From NCBI GenBank assembly GCA_949300385.1, contig CASGDZ010000005.1, positions 1-56,101 of the forward strand: 56,101 nt of DNA, given 5' to 3'. This stretch comes from an uncultured Christensenella sp. Lineage in GTDB: Bacteria > Bacillota > Clostridia > Christensenellales > UBA1242. Position 1 is the stretch's first letter. Every line of letters begins with the position of its first letter. The notes below the pieces were generated by a model. That model was not told the DNA's origin, searched no databases, and was given only the letters and a program-made list of their open reading frames with translations. This document shows positions 10,678 to 21,367 of this stretch, piece by piece. The position numbers were made by a program, and so were the translations under genes.

Positions 10678-10757
10678 AAAAACAAGTGATGATATATGCG
10701 TTTAAATAAGACGACATAAGTTGTTAAATTATAAATAATAATTTAAGGGGTTAGATT

Positions 10758-13700
10758 ATGATTAAAATAACAAAAAAAATATTAATTACTTGTGTGTTTC
10801 TATTGTTAGCAACAGGTGTTTTTGTTGGAGGTGTGGCATATCTAAACGCAAAAAAAGAATACCCTTATGAAAGTTCAAGTGATGCAGCAATTGTTGGACC
10901 TGGGTTAACTTATGATATTTACTGTAATGTAAATTTTAAATTAAATGAGAACGGCAATACTATAACTATTAGAATGTTAAAAGGAAGAAACAACAATGGT
11001 GTGGTAATTATTTTACCTTCTAAAGGTTTGTCTAGTACTATTGTAAATAATCTTTTGGAAAATATAGATACCCCGAATTATACATATGCGGATTGCTCTT
11101 TAATTAATGTAACGGATAGTATAAAAAACGAAGTTAACGAATATTATAAAAAGTTAAGTGTTAATATCAACGAAACAATAGAATTTACTGGTAATGGAAC
11201 TCAAACAATTGGTATCGGTGTTGTAGAGTCGGATTTTTATATCGGAAGTCGTTCAGATTTAGAAGAAATGAGAAGTTTTGTAAATAATGGAAGTACTTCA
11301 ACTGACGGATACTTATATTCTAACACATACAAATTAATCGATGATATCGATATGGGTGGGAAAGATAATCCATGGACGGAAGGAATTGGAACATTAACTA
11401 ATCCGTTTACTGGGACATTTGATGGGCAAGGCTACACTATCAGTAATTTATTTATAAATAATTCTTATAATTTTTCTAATAGTGGTGATAGAGTCGGACT
11501 ATTTGGATGTGTTCAAGCAGGAGAACTGGGTAATACAACAAAAATTACTAATTTAAACTTAGATACATTCAAAGTCTATATATCAGGTGGTCAAGGAAAC
11601 ACCGAATCGAATATTTCCGATTATGTCGGTGTGTTATGCGGAGAAATCTATTCAGGATATAACTCAACTAAGCCAATTAATAATATTGAAATTAGTAATA
11701 TATCTGCATATGCAAACGAATCAGTTACAAGTTCATGGATTGATGACAATGGTGCAAAAAATTATGCCGTATTTGTTCGTGATACTTATTGGTGGAATGT
11801 AGGGTGGTTGCCAACATACCGCTATGGAGCGCCTCAAAGTGCTGGAGGTTTAATAGGTTGTATTGATACAGGTAATTCACGGGCTGAAGCATATGGAGCA
11901 AATAACAATGTTACTATCAAGAATATTATATATAGAGGGAATGTAGCGGCAGAGATTTCTACACAGGGTTCTCGAATTAATGTAGGCGGGATTGTTGGTT
12001 TTATCGGAAATTACTTAGAAACGACAAATCCTTTTTATAATTATGCATCTGGTTCTATTGATGCTAATCCTGGAGAAGAGGAATTGGCCTATTTAAAGGA
12101 GACAAATCCAAATTATTCTTATATTGATCCGAAGATAAAAGTATATTTTTATAATTGTTTATATGAAGGAAGCTTATCTGTGGCGAATGATCAAGGTAGA
12201 GAGATTGCAGTAGATAGTGACGATAGCTCCCGATTGCTTACTGTAGGTGGAATTTGTGGGGTAATGTTCAGGCCTGCGACTTTTGTCGGATGCGTTAGTC
12301 AAGTTAAAATTTTTAAGAACCCAGGATTAGCTTATTCATCTTACGAAGATTGGAATAATCGTAAACCAGAATCATTTGGCAGTATTACTGCAGGGTATAT
12401 AGTCTTAACGGAAGGAGCCGGTATTGCCGGCAACTATGGGTATTTGTTTTTTACAGAAGAGAATAGGTTAAAATATAATTATGTGCAATATATTCCTTCC
12501 GGAGTTACAGGAGGATTTGACTGGTTCTCTATTGATGGGGACATATTGTGCAACTGTTCTTCAAATGCAATAGAAACAGAAAATGACCTAACTAATAAAA
12601 AGACTTATGATGATTTAAATTCTGTAATAGACCCGAATTATGAAGATTTAATAATAAATATAACTGAAGAAACAAACGAACAAAATAATTTCAACAAAAA
12701 TGCAGAGTGGTTTATCAACTCTAAAATAAATGGTGGATATCCTATACCAATGACTTTATTAAGAATTAAAGACTATACATTGAATTTTAAAATTGAAGGG
12801 GAAGTCGAACAATTTACTATTAATGGTGTGGATATAATACCTACTCAATCAGGAGATATTAAAACATACTCATGTACAGTCCCTGGTAGTGCTGTGTATA
12901 CTATCGAAATGGCGCCTAATTATAATTTAAATGGTAGAGCATTCTATTATTTAGGGACAGAATACATAATAAAAGTTGATTCGTCACCTTACAATCAAGT
13001 TGGTCCAACTACAAATGAAAATTCTTTAATTATAGAGTATTCGTTTACGAGACAAGAGGTAACATTCTATTTTAATAAATCGGGATCTACTACATTGGAT
13101 GGTCAGACATTTGGATGGGAAATTTCTTCGTATACTGGTAACTTAAATAGTTCGGGAAGTTCTTTATATTATAAACAATTGCTCGTCGGAACAAAATTAT
13201 TCTTTACTGAAAATTCAATTGTGGCATATAAATGGAATACTCTGATAGAAGAAGATCAATATGGCAATATTACAAATATTGATGGAGAACTAATTTTTAC
13301 ATTATATTATCAATATGACGATAGATGCATTCAATGCAAAAATTATAAATCATCTGATAGTGATATTTATTATGGAATCTATTTTGATACATATACATTG
13401 GATAAAGTTATAGAAGTGGTATATAGATCATATGAAGACGATTATGCAGGATATGAATATATAACTCCGCAATTTGAATTTGTTACATATGTATTAAGTG
13501 ATGACAATTTATCGTTTGCTATAGATCCTGATTATGGACAAGGGAATATCGATCAAGATTTAATGGGAGAGTTTACTATAAATGGCAGTTTATCCGGATT
13601 TTATAATTTAAAGTTGACTGCTTCAGGAAATGAGATAAAACTCAAATATGATTCATTTTCTAATACTCAGGCTACTATTACGGCAAATCCAAATGATAAC

Positions 13701-16700
13701 ATATTTGAACAAAATGTTAGCAAGTGGCAATATCTATCAGCGGAAGATAATAATTGGCATGATATACCGACTACTGGTGTAGAGATATATAAAGTTGGCG
13801 CGTTAAGGGCATATGTAACTCCAGTCGAATATCAACTTAAAATGAATTACAACTCTGCTCAGCAGACGAATTATGACAGTGTCTTTTCAAATATTTATAA
13901 TATCATATCAAATGAAATAGATTTAAATATATGTGAAATAGACTCTTCATTAATTCCAAAAGGTAAAGTGTTCGGTGGTTGGTTATTATTGAATCAGGGG
14001 ACATATACATATAGCGATGTAAACTATAAAATAGAGCAAGATTCAAATTTAGAAATTGTTATAGTAAAAGATAATAATGGCTATGGACAATGGGCCTTTA
14101 ATTATAGCGGAATTTATACAGCGATAGATGGAAAGAGTTATTATCTTTTAGATAAATTTATACCATATTATAATAAAGATATTTATAGTTTTGGTGACCT
14201 TAATTCTACTAATACAAGTGATCCACTTATTAGAGTATATTGGTCAAATACATATAATGTAGAGATATTAAATGAAGCAATAAATACATTATGGGCAGGC
14301 AATGATTTAAATAGTTCTTACAAATATGCTGGCGTAAATAATGAATTAAATGGAACTACAAATTTTAAACCCCAAAATAAAATAAATATACAAATATCAT
14401 TCAACAAGAAAAATCAATATCCATTTGCGTCTAGTGTATCTAGTACAGGTACTGGTATTTCAATGTATACTTTAGACGATTTTACAAGACAAGATTCAGT
14501 ATCTAAGATTAATGGTAGTAATTATTTCTATTATGTATATGCGTATGGATATAAAATATCAGCATGGACTATATCTTTCATGTATGAAGATATAACTTAT
14601 TATTTAATATGCGAAGAAGAGCAAAATGATCCAGGAAATCTGACATGGTCATATACGACAACTTCCTATTCTAACGATATTGGTTCATTGTTGAATTCAA
14701 GCACGAATGATCTCGCTTTCTACGCAGACGATCTAGACATATTGTTTATGGGTATGAGTCAGACATCTACTATAACAATGACGCCAGTTTGGGAGGCTGT
14801 CAATATAGAACCAATATCAAGTGCTGGATCTGGTACATCATTTGCATATAATAGCAATTATAATTTAGAGTCAATGTTCGTAAATGACCTATCTCAACTG
14901 GGTATGTCTATCGCATACTTTAGTAGTTCAGATAATAGTTGGATAGCACTATCTGGAACATGGAATTATTATAATTTGAAGAATGACCAATTTAGTTATG
15001 ATTCTACTTATGACAAATATACTATAAAATTATCTCCTCAATATACCGATAATATATATAAGGTTATTTTAAATGGAATTTCTTCTGCTGAGTTAGATGA
15101 AAATTATACAAATTATGCACAAAACAATAGCGAAAATGTGCCAACTGAAAATAAATATACATTTAAAGATTTTGGATATACTACTTATACAAGTGGATAT
15201 ATTGAAACATATATCAATGATGAGTTAAAAGGATATGTAAATACTTATATATCTTCAATAGGTAATAGTCCTAACTATTACGCAAAACAGATATATACAG
15301 ATGGCTCCAATACATACATATATTTAGCGAACAACAGATCAGTAGGCGAATTGCCAGTCTACACAACGGGAAATAAGATATTAATTGCATGGAACAATAG
15401 TACAACTAATGAAGATAGCAAAAAATATTCATATTTAACCTCTGCCTACGATGAAGATATCCATAAGAATTTAGCAAATTTATATATAGAGGTTGAGGTA
15501 AATGGCGTTTGGACATATAGTCAAGTATATGACGGGACAAACAATGTAATTACATTTGATCCTTTCTTCTATAGAAAATCATTTAATTTAGATATGAATA
15601 TTCTATATAATAACATTGATACTAATGTTGGATATGTTATTTTGCAAGTGGACGATAAAGATGAAACTACTAATTTAAATGGTAAATACCTTTTCGTAAA
15701 TCAAATAGACGGAAATAAAACTGAATTGCTTATTTATGACATATCAAACATTTCTAATTTTAGTTTAGATTCGTATATGCAATCGTCAGGTAAGGTCTTA
15801 GTAACTGATTTCTTCCTATATGCAGATTGCGACTTCACATTTACAACCTACGATCAAAGTAAAGACATTGCTTCAGTAAATGAAAATTATCGTGATACAA
15901 TGTTGGGCTATAGGCTAGATAGTATATCAAGTCAATCGTTCAATAATATGTATGATAATTCCGAGAATAGATATGAATATAAAATAACCGCAGAAGATAT
16001 ATTCAACAATAACTATCAAAATGGTGCCACATTAGATTTTATTGCAAATTTTACAAAGATTAATTACACAACTTCAGTGCGATTAGATAATGCCGATGCT
16101 GGATATCTAAACATTTATTTACCTGATGGTACAATGTTAACTAGAATTACGAATAGTGAAGCAATAGATTTTGTTGTCGATGATCAAATTAAAATTGAAT
16201 ATATAGCATATATTGGCTATGAGTTTAAAGAGAACACTATCATTATTGAGTACTCAAACAATGTCATTAATTTAGTAACAGACTCAGAAATGATAAATCA
16301 ACAATATACATTCTTCCTAAATGCAAGTTGGCTACAAAATAATTATTATAGGCCATATGACAACACATATTCTGTACCTTCTACAAGAGATGAAAAAGTC
16401 GATATTGGAGCATTAAAAGTACAAACTCAACTAATAGAATTTGATGTTAAAGTTAAGTTATATAATGGTACGAATGAATTAGATGAAATATATCTAAAAG
16501 ACGAAAATTATACTTGGTCATTAGACGATGCAAGCATTAATTTAAAATCACTTTTCTCTTCTACGGGGCGAATTGATGGACGCGATATATATGGCTTAAT
16601 CTATGCTGACAACAAATATGCAATAATATCTAGTTGGTTATATATTCCTAAACGACCAACGGATACTAGAAATTATTATACTACATATGCTTTCCCTAAT

Positions 16701-18815
16701 TATGAAATCTCAACTCGAGATTATATTATTACAAGCGATTTGTTAGCCAGCATGGTAATAACAGGTTCGGGCGAAATTGTACCGATAGAGAACAGAACGA
16801 TTTACTTTTCAATAGAAGTTTACGAACAATACGAAATAACTGCTCAAGTAAAAGCTTTAGATCATGATACAAATAGTACTAATAGATCTACTACTATTTC
16901 GGCAACATCACGAATATATGTAAATACATTAAATCTTACAGGAAATTCTACCATAGACGAAAGCACTAATATGTATACAACAATGGTACATTTCTACACA
17001 TACGAAGGTTTAATATTTGCATTGAATAGTTCTTATGACTCTAAGAGATATAGCGGAGTGGAATATGAATATGATGGAACAAAAATAGAAAATTCTATTG
17101 CCTTTACTAAAGATAATATAAGTGAGAATAAAAATGGTACTCTAACAATAAGTTTCATTCCAAAAAATTTACAAGTAACTAAAAAATACTATATAGAAGA
17201 CGATGGAAATATTGCTGAAATAAGTGAAACAGAAGTGGCAAATATTGTAAAGGTCATATTGTCGTCAGATGAATATATCTATGTTGATAGTGAAATTGGT
17301 ATAAGCATCACCCCTGTTGATACAAAAGAGTTTAATAAATACAACTTATCTGTATCGGTAGGAATTGACCCAAAAGAGAACATATCTAATGAAAATCAAA
17401 AAAGTAATGACAAATTTATTGGCAGTCATATCGTAAGCGATTCTGTGGACTATGCTGCAGGTGAAGTAGTTGTAAATATAACACTTCAAATGAAGAGCCA
17501 TGATAGTGTGAATTTAACTTTTGCGCTAACGGATGAAGAATATTGGACAGGAGAAAGTACTTCTTTAAAAAATACTCGTAGTTTGGCAGATGACGAATAT
17601 GGTAGTATAACATTATATGTTGATGGCGAAGAAGTTACAGAAAGCGGTTTTAGCATTATAGCTGGACAAAAGGTAGAAGTTGAAGTAAACTTAAACTTTG
17701 GTTATACATTAAGAGGATATAGGAAAAATATAGGATCTATACAAGCAGTCTCAACAGCACGATTCACATTGACAGAGCATTTTGACGCAACTGAAAATGT
17801 AGGAGATGGCGGATATTATACAATATTCATATCAAAAGATTTGTACGATGCTGTTTTGACTATTGGAGAAAATACTTTAAAGAATTATCAAATTGAAAGT
17901 AGCGGAAGTATAAAGACGCAAAATGCCGATCAGAGCATAATTCGTTTGAATAATATTTATATCGGAAAAACTATTACATTTAATCAGATTCGCGAGATAG
18001 AGAATGAGCGCTTAGATCATTATTATTATAAAAACAAGGATAACGAAGAAATAACAATCATTTTAAATAATAACGAACTAAAAATAGATGAAAACATACT
18101 TGCCAATACTAGTGATGACGAAATTAATTTTGGAGTTGTAACTATTAAACGATATAAGTTGGAGATTAATACGACTGTTGGAGAATCTTTAATTGGAGAT
18201 ATAACGACAAGTTTGCCTATCAAAGAAGAGAATGGTAAAGTTATATATTATGATGCTGGCACTTCAATTAGCGTTAAAATAACTACTATTCAGCCAGGCA
18301 AATATATAATTAACCTTTTAGGTTCAATAGTTTCAAGTGGATTTACTATAAATGTAGATATAGTTTTAGATAAGGATAAAAATTTAGAAGTGCAAATTAC
18401 GCCAGATAGTTATAGTGTGAGCATAGATGAATATGTCTATAGCAACATCGGGGATTTGAACACTGGCGCGAATAAAACAGATGATATGGTTAGCGCATTA
18501 GAGTCAAGTGCACAATATTACAATAGTAAAGCAAGTATAAGTGTCAAATTAGAAGGCGATAACCGTATACTTACAAGTTTGCATTTTGTAAGTGGAGATG
18601 TTGCCTATGAATTAAATGTCAAAGATAATCAGTTGACCTGCAATAGAGATGGAGCAGTATTAACAGATGAGAAATTAATCATAACTATAGGTGATAAAGT
18701 TTATGAATACGAAATCACAATAATAAACGGAAGGCTCGTGATTTCATATACAAGTATGGACGATATAAATTTAAGTGCGTACTACACTGAATTAAAAGAT
18801 ATCAATCCGGCATAA
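10758..18815 (+). CDS. Giant secreted or surface protein with GLUG repeats (2685 aa)
   Basis: The N-terminus KITKKILITCVFLLLATGVFVGGVAYLNAKK is a signal peptide or uncleaved anchor resembling SipW-type leaders. Residues ~160-580 contain five GLUG-type units (F-x-G-T-FDGQGYTISNLFI, then VGLFG, VGVLCG, AGGLIG, VGGIVG and VGGICG), found in bacterial surface adhesins. The remaining ~2000 residues are Asn-, Tyr-, Ser-, Thr- and Asp-rich, beta-strand-like modules, some similar to InlB-type repeats (YTLNFKIEGEVEQFTINGVDI). No LPxTG motif, S-layer domain or C-terminal membrane segment is present, so retention would need the N-terminal anchor. It is monocistronic, with its own promoter and a 12-bp terminator. 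The likely role is adhesion or an extracellular matrix; the substrate is unknown. Confidence 0.8.
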   Translation: MIKITKKILITCVFLLLATGVFVGGVAYLNAKKEYPYESSSDAAIVGPGLTYDIYCNVNFKLNENGNTITIRMLKGRNNNGVVIILPSKGLSSTIVNNLLENIDTPNYTYADCSLINVTDSIKNEVNEYYKKLSVNINETIEFTGNGTQTIGIGVVESDFYIGSRSDLEEMRSFVNNGSTSTDGYLYSNTYKLIDDIDMGGKDNPWTEGIGTLTNPFTGTFDGQGYTISNLFINNSYNFSNSGDRVGLFGCVQAGELGNTTKITNLNLDTFKVYISGGQGNTESNISDYVGVLCGEIYSGYNSTKPINNIEISNISAYANESVTSSWIDDNGAKNYAVFVRDTYWWNVGWLPTYRYGAPQSAGGLIGCIDTGNSRAEAYGANNNVTIKNIIYRGNVAAEISTQGSRINVGGIVGFIGNYLETTNPFYNYASGSIDANPGEEELAYLKETNPNYSYIDPKIKVYFYNCLYEGSLSVANDQGREIAVDSDDSSRLLTVGGICGVMFRPATFVGCVSQVKIFKNPGLAYSSYEDWNNRKPESFGSITAGYIVLTEGAGIAGNYGYLFFTEENRLKYNYVQYIPSGVTGGFDWFSIDGDILCNCSSNAIETENDLTNKKTYDDLNSVIDPNYEDLIINITEETNEQNNFNKNAEWFINSKINGGYPIPMTLLRIKDYTLNFKIEGEVEQFTINGVDIIPTQSGDIKTYSCTVPGSAVYTIEMAPNYNLNGRAFYYLGTEYIIKVDSSPYNQVGPTTNENSLIIEYSFTRQEVTFYFNKSGSTTLDGQTFGWEISSYTGNLNSSGSSLYYKQLLVGTKLFFTENSIVAYKWNTLIEEDQYGNITNIDGELIFTLYYQYDDRCIQCKNYKSSDSDIYYGIYFDTYTLDKVIEVVYRSYEDDYAGYEYITPQFEFVTYVLSDDNLSFAIDPDYGQGNIDQDLMGEFTINGSLSGFYNLKLTASGNEIKLKYDSFSNTQATITANPNDNIFEQNVSKWQYLSAEDNNWHDIPTTGVEIYKVGALRAYVTPVEYQLKMNYNSAQQTNYDSVFSNIYNIISNEIDLNICEIDSSLIPKGKVFGGWLLLNQGTYTYSDVNYKIEQDSNLEIVIVKDNNGYGQWAFNYSGIYTAIDGKSYYLLDKFIPYYNKDIYSFGDLNSTNTSDPLIRVYWSNTYNVEILNEAINTLWAGNDLNSSYKYAGVNNELNGTTNFKPQNKINIQISFNKKNQYPFASSVSSTGTGISMYTLDDFTRQDSVSKINGSNYFYYVYAYGYKISAWTISFMYEDITYYLICEEEQNDPGNLTWSYTTTSYSNDIGSLLNSSTNDLAFYADDLDILFMGMSQTSTITMTPVWEAVNIEPISSAGSGTSFAYNSNYNLESMFVNDLSQLGMSIAYFSSSDNSWIALSGTWNYYNLKNDQFSYDSTYDKYTIKLSPQYTDNIYKVILNGISSAELDENYTNYAQNNSENVPTENKYTFKDFGYTTYTSGYIETYINDELKGYVNTYISSIGNSPNYYAKQIYTDGSNTYIYLANNRSVGELPVYTTGNKILIAWNNSTTNEDSKKYSYLTSAYDEDIHKNLANLYIEVEVNGVWTYSQVYDGTNNVITFDPFFYRKSFNLDMNILYNNIDTNVGYVILQVDDKDETTNLNGKYLFVNQIDGNKTELLIYDISNISNFSLDSYMQSSGKVLVTDFFLYADCDFTFTTYDQSKDIASVNENYRDTMLGYRLDSISSQSFNNMYDNSENRYEYKITAEDIFNNNYQNGATLDFIANFTKINYTTSVRLDNADAGYLNIYLPDGTMLTRITNSEAIDFVVDDQIKIEYIAYIGYEFKENTIIIEYSNNVINLVTDSEMINQQYTFFLNASWLQNNYYRPYDNTYSVPSTRDEKVDIGALKVQTQLIEFDVKVKLYNGTNELDEIYLKDENYTWSLDDASINLKSLFSSTGRIDGRDIYGLIYADNKYAIISSWLYIPKRPTDTRNYYTTYAFPNYEISTRDYIITSDLLASMVITGSGEIVPIENRTIYFSIEVYEQYEITAQVKALDHDTNSTNRSTTISATSRIYVNTLNLTGNSTIDESTNMYTTMVHFYTYEGLIFALNSSYDSKRYSGVEYEYDGTKIENSIAFTKDNISENKNGTLTISFIPKNLQVTKKYYIEDDGNIAEISETEVANIVKVILSSDEYIYVDSEIGISITPVDTKEFNKYNLSVSVGIDPKENISNENQKSNDKFIGSHIVSDSVDYAAGEVVVNITLQMKSHDSVNLTFALTDEEYWTGESTSLKNTRSLADDEYGSITLYVDGEEVTESGFSIIAGQKVEVEVNLNFGYTLRGYRKNIGSIQAVSTARFTLTEHFDATENVGDGGYYTIFISKDLYDAVLTIGENTLKNYQIESSGSIKTQNADQSIIRLNNIYIGKTITFNQIREIENERLDHYYYKNKDNEEITIILNNNELKIDENILANTSDDEINFGVVTIKRYKLEINTTVGESLIGDITTSLPIKEENGKVIYYDAGTSISVKITTIQPGKYIINLLGSIVSSGFTINVDIVLDKDKNLEVQITPDSYSVSIDEYVYSNIGDLNTGANKTDDMVSALESSAQYYNSKASISVKLEGDNRILTSLHFVSGDVAYELNVKDNQLTCNRDGAVLTDEKLIITIGDKVYEYEITIINGRLVISYTSMDDINLSAYYTELKDINPA

Positions 18816-18822
18816 TGCAATA

Positions 18823-18852
18823 AAAAATTGCTCATATTTGAGCAATTTTTTA
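18823..18852 (+). terminator. Terminator of the giant gene
   Basis: 12-bp hairpin (18823-18834 with 18839-18850), loop TATT, with a T run. Confidence 0.9.
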
Positions 18853-18920
18853 CTTTATTGTTATAATATAAAAATATTTATGGTTATAATCACTTAAAAA
18901 TAAAAATTTTATGTTTTTGC

Positions 18921-18949
18921 TACACATTATACTTTTATTTTGCTATAAT
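18921..18949 (+). promoter_or_regulatory. recX promoter, leaderless geometry
   Basis: TACACA, 17 bp, TATAAT (18944-18949), then 6 nt to the ATG at 18956. No Shine-Dalgarno. Confidence 0.65.
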
Positions 18950-18955
18950 TAAATT

Positions 18956-19561
18956 ATGGAATTATTATCGTTAAAACTGAAGAGCAAAAATAACCCTAAT
19001 ATATTTTTAGTAACGACATCAAAAGGTGAATACATGTTACATAGCGATATTATTGTGAAATATAATATCGCGGTGGGAGATATTGATGAAAATCTATTTT
19101 TAAAATGTGTTAATCAAAGCCTTGAAATAATAGCACTAGATTCGGCAGTGAAATATCTTGCCCATTCATTAAAGACAACAAAGCAGGTTCGTGATTATTT
19201 AAAGAAAAAAGGATACGAAAAGGTAACTATAAACGCCGTAATTGACAAACTGAACGAATATAAATTGATAGATGATGAAAATTTTATTACAAGTTATATA
19301 AACTCAAATCCTAATTTTAGTAAATCAAAACTTAAACAAAAACTATTGTCTTTTGGTTTAAAAAATGATATGATAGAGCATGGTATATCAGAAATTAATG
19401 AATATTCAGCATGTAAAGTACAGGTAGAAAAGTTTATAAAAAATAAAAGTTTGGATCATTCGCTATATGAAAAGTTAATTAGACGATTGATGTATCAAGG
19501 GTATGCTTGGGAGACTATTAAAAGCGTTGTAAATGAGTTTGATTTTAAGGAGGAAGTGTGA
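18956..19561 (+). CDS. recX: Regulatory protein RecX
   Basis: Modulates RecA filaments. The 201-aa protein has the typical three-helix tandem repeats: YLAHSLKTTKQVRDYLKKKG, VIDKLNEYKLIDDENFITSYI, and the later SKLKQKLLSFGLKNDMIE and LIRRLMYQGYAWETIKSVV. The first ~55 residues form a small beta domain, as in longer Firmicute RecX proteins. There is no Shine-Dalgarno and the ATG is 6 nt after TATAAT. The 3' end overlaps acpS by 4 nt and carries the acpS Shine-Dalgarno, so the two are coupled. Confidence 0.9.
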   Translation: MELLSLKLKSKNNPNIFLVTTSKGEYMLHSDIIVKYNIAVGDIDENLFLKCVNQSLEIIALDSAVKYLAHSLKTTKQVRDYLKKKGYEKVTINAVIDKLNEYKLIDDENFITSYINSNPNFSKSKLKQKLLSFGLKNDMIEHGISEINEYSACKVQVEKFIKNKSLDHSLYEKLIRRLMYQGYAWETIKSVVNEFDFKEEV

Positions 19562-19905
19562 TTGGAATTGACATGGAAGAAATATCCCATTTCCAATCTA
19601 TAAGCGAAGAGAAATTTGATAGGATATTTACTCAAACAGAAATAGATTATGCAAAAAAGTTTTCTAACTACCAACAGCATTTGGCGGGAATGTTTTGTGC
19701 AAAAGAAGCTTTGGTCAAAGCCTTGGATAATAAAAATCTAATATATAATAAAATCTCAATAGAGCATACACAGAGCGGAAGACCTTTCTTCTTAATAAAT
19801 AATTATTTAAAATCGATCTTAGATATATGTAGAATAAAATCATTAAATTTAAGTATATCGCATACGAATACGCATGCAATTGCGGTTGTTACAATATTTG
19901 AATAA
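19558..19905 (+). CDS. acpS: Holo-[acyl-carrier-protein] synthase
   Basis: Transfers 4'-phosphopantetheine from CoA to acyl carrier protein. 115 aa starting at GTG: MIGIDMEEISHF carries the Mg-binding Asp of the GxDxxxI motif, FCAKEALVKAL is the second signature (usually FxxKEAxxKAL), and the C-terminal LNLSISHTNTHAIAVV strand matches the family. The start is fixed by AAGGAGG 4 nt upstream inside recX. The overlap with recX (GTGTGA) suggests coupling. Confidence 0.93.
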   Translation: MIGIDMEEISHFQSISEEKFDRIFTQTEIDYAKKFSNYQQHLAGMFCAKEALVKALDNKNLIYNKISIEHTQSGRPFFLINNYLKSILDICRIKSLNLSISHTNTHAIAVVTIFE

Positions 19906-19920
19906 AAAAAAGGAGTTATT

Positions 19921-20319
19921 ATGAAAAATTTGATTAATAAAAATACAAAAAGAAGTAAAAAAGTAAATGTTGAAGAGATTTTGCCTATGGTTAATGAAAA
20001 TCAAGAAGAGTCAATTGTGCTAGCGGATAAAAGAGATTCGTTCAAAAAATTTTCGTTAAATTATATTTCATATAACAAGCATGAAGATTTCTTTTATGAT
20101 ATACCAAAGGAATTTGATACCATTGAAAATTGGAAGAGATTAGAAGATTATGCCTCTGCTTATTACAAATTAAAATACGATGAAATAGACGCAGGGCTTG
20201 ATAAATATTCATATAGTGGAAAGAAAAATAATTTTATTAAACAGCAAAAAGAATTGAATAATGCTATACATGAGCGCATACAAAAATTACAAGAGAATGG
20301 GAAAACTATTAATAAATAA
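19921..20319 (+). CDS. Unknown 132-aa soluble protein
   Basis: Basic N-terminus (NLINKNTKRSKKVNVEE), then an acidic stretch and an amphipathic helical C-terminal half rich in Tyr, Lys and Glu (RLEDYASAYYKLKYDEIDAGL). AAAGGAG lies 6 nt before the ATG, 15 bp after acpS, so it is probably the third gene of the recX transcript. No recognised family. It ends before a bidirectional terminator shared with rpsI. Confidence 0.7.
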   Translation: MKNLINKNTKRSKKVNVEEILPMVNENQEESIVLADKRDSFKKFSLNYISYNKHEDFFYDIPKEFDTIENWKRLEDYASAYYKLKYDEIDAGLDKYSYSGKKNNFIKQQKELNNAIHERIQKLQENGKTINK

Positions 20320-20380
20320 TTTTAATTAAAATAATTTTACTTTACAAAAAATATTATACATTTAACGACATATTAAATAA

Positions 20381-20432
20381 AAAAACTGAATTTAAAATTT
20401 CAATCAAATTGAAAGTCAAATTCAGTTTTTTA
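20381..20432. terminator. Bidirectional terminator between the 19921 gene and rpsI
   Basis: Nested hairpin: outer AAAAACTGAATTT/AAATTCAGTTTTT, inner TTTCAAT/ATTGAAA, with A and T runs on both sides. Confidence 0.85.
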
Positions 20433-20435
20433 TTA

Positions 20436-20930
20436 TTATCTCTTACTAAATTGAGGTGCACGACGCGCTTTCTTTAATCCGTATTTCTTACGCTCTTTCT
20501 TACGAGCATCACGAGTTAAGAAACCAGCCTTTTTAAGTTCAGCTCTAAGTTCTGGGCGGAATTCTTCAAGTGCACGAGCGATACCATGACGCAAAGCGCC
20601 TGCTTGACCAGATTTTCCACCGCCATAAATATTAGCGACGATATCAACAGTATTTTCAGTTTCAGTTAAAACTAAAGGTTGTTTAACGATAGAGATAAGA
20701 GTCTCTAAATCAAAATATTCTTTTAATCCTAAACCATTGACAACAATTTTACCTGTTCCAACTACCATGCGCACACGAGCAACTGATGATTTGCGTCTGC
20801 CTGTGCCTAAGAATTCTTGAACTTTAACTTTAGCCTTAGCAGTTTTAGTTGTCTTAGCAACCTTTGTAGTTTTCTTTTCAGTAGTTGCAGTTTCAGTCTT
20901 AGCAACTTTCTTTTCTTTAACTTCTGCCAT
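20436..20930 (-). CDS. rpsI: 30S ribosomal protein S9 with a Lys/Thr/Ala-rich N-terminal extension
   Basis: The conserved S9 core begins near residue 38 ([20 protein letters not shown]) and ends with the invariant [13 protein letters not shown] tail that reaches the P site. Ahead of it lies a ~36-residue low-complexity extension of Lys, Thr, Ala and Val ([18 protein letters not shown]) not found in typical S9. The ATG overlaps the rplM stop codon as TAATG and has GGAGGT upstream, so the extension is translated from the normal operon start. The extension resembles the tail of the membrane protein at 44234. Confidence 0.96.
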   Translation of the reverse strand: MAEVKEKKVAKTETATTEKKTTKVAKTTKTAKAKVKVQEFLGTGRRKSSVARVRMVVGTGKIVVNGLGLKEYFDLETLISIVKQPLVLTETENTVDIVANIYGGGKSGQAGALRHGIARALEEFRPELRAELKKAGFLTRDARKKERKKYGLKKARRAPQFSKR

Positions 20931-21367
20931 TAGATTTTACCTCCGTTCCAAACTTCTGGTTTTTGTGCTTGATTGTTGTGTTCAGCACCTTTGTAGATAT
21001 GGCAATGAGTAGCCATTTTTCTGCCTAAACTATTTTTAGGAAGCATTCCTTTAATAGCGCGAAGCAATGCAACATCGCTGTGTTCAGCCATCATCTGCTT
21101 ATATTGAGTTAAGTTCAACCCAGATTGATAACCAGAATAACGTTTGAAGTATTTTTGTTCTTCTTTTTTACCTGTAAGAATTAGTTTGTCACTATTTATA
21201 ATAATAACATTGTCACCACAGTCAACATTAGGTGTGAAAGTAGGTTTATGCTTACCGCGAAGAAGTGAAGCTGCTTCACTAGCAACACGACCTAAAGCCT
21301 TGCCTTCAGCATCGATGATATACCATTTCTTTTCAACTGTGGCAGGGTTTGCCATAATTGTTTTCAT
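20930..21367 (-). CDS. rplM: 50S ribosomal protein L13
   Basis: 145 aa with the family motifs [39 protein letters not shown], the [23 protein letters not shown] segment and a C-terminal [13 protein letters not shown]. The first ATG (21367) has AAGGAG 7 nt upstream; a second ATG four codons later is not needed. It forms the standard rplM-rpsI operon, behind a structured leader. Confidence 0.97.
   Translation of the reverse strand: MKTIMANPATVEKKWYIIDAEGKALGRVASEAASLLRGKHKPTFTPNVDCGDNVIIINSDKLILTGKKEEQKYFKRYSGYQSGLNLTQYKQMMAEHSDVALLRAIKGMLPKNSLGRKMATHCHIYKGAEHNNQAQKPEVWNGGKI

Larger units (their letters stand above)
10294..10757. other. 464-bp AT-rich divergent region, eno to giant gene
   Basis: Holds the eno promoter on one side and the giant-gene promoter (10649-10677) with a ~70-nt leader on the other. 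The middle 300 bp are runs of A and T with no ORF, repeat array or hairpin that stands out. Confidence 0.6.
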
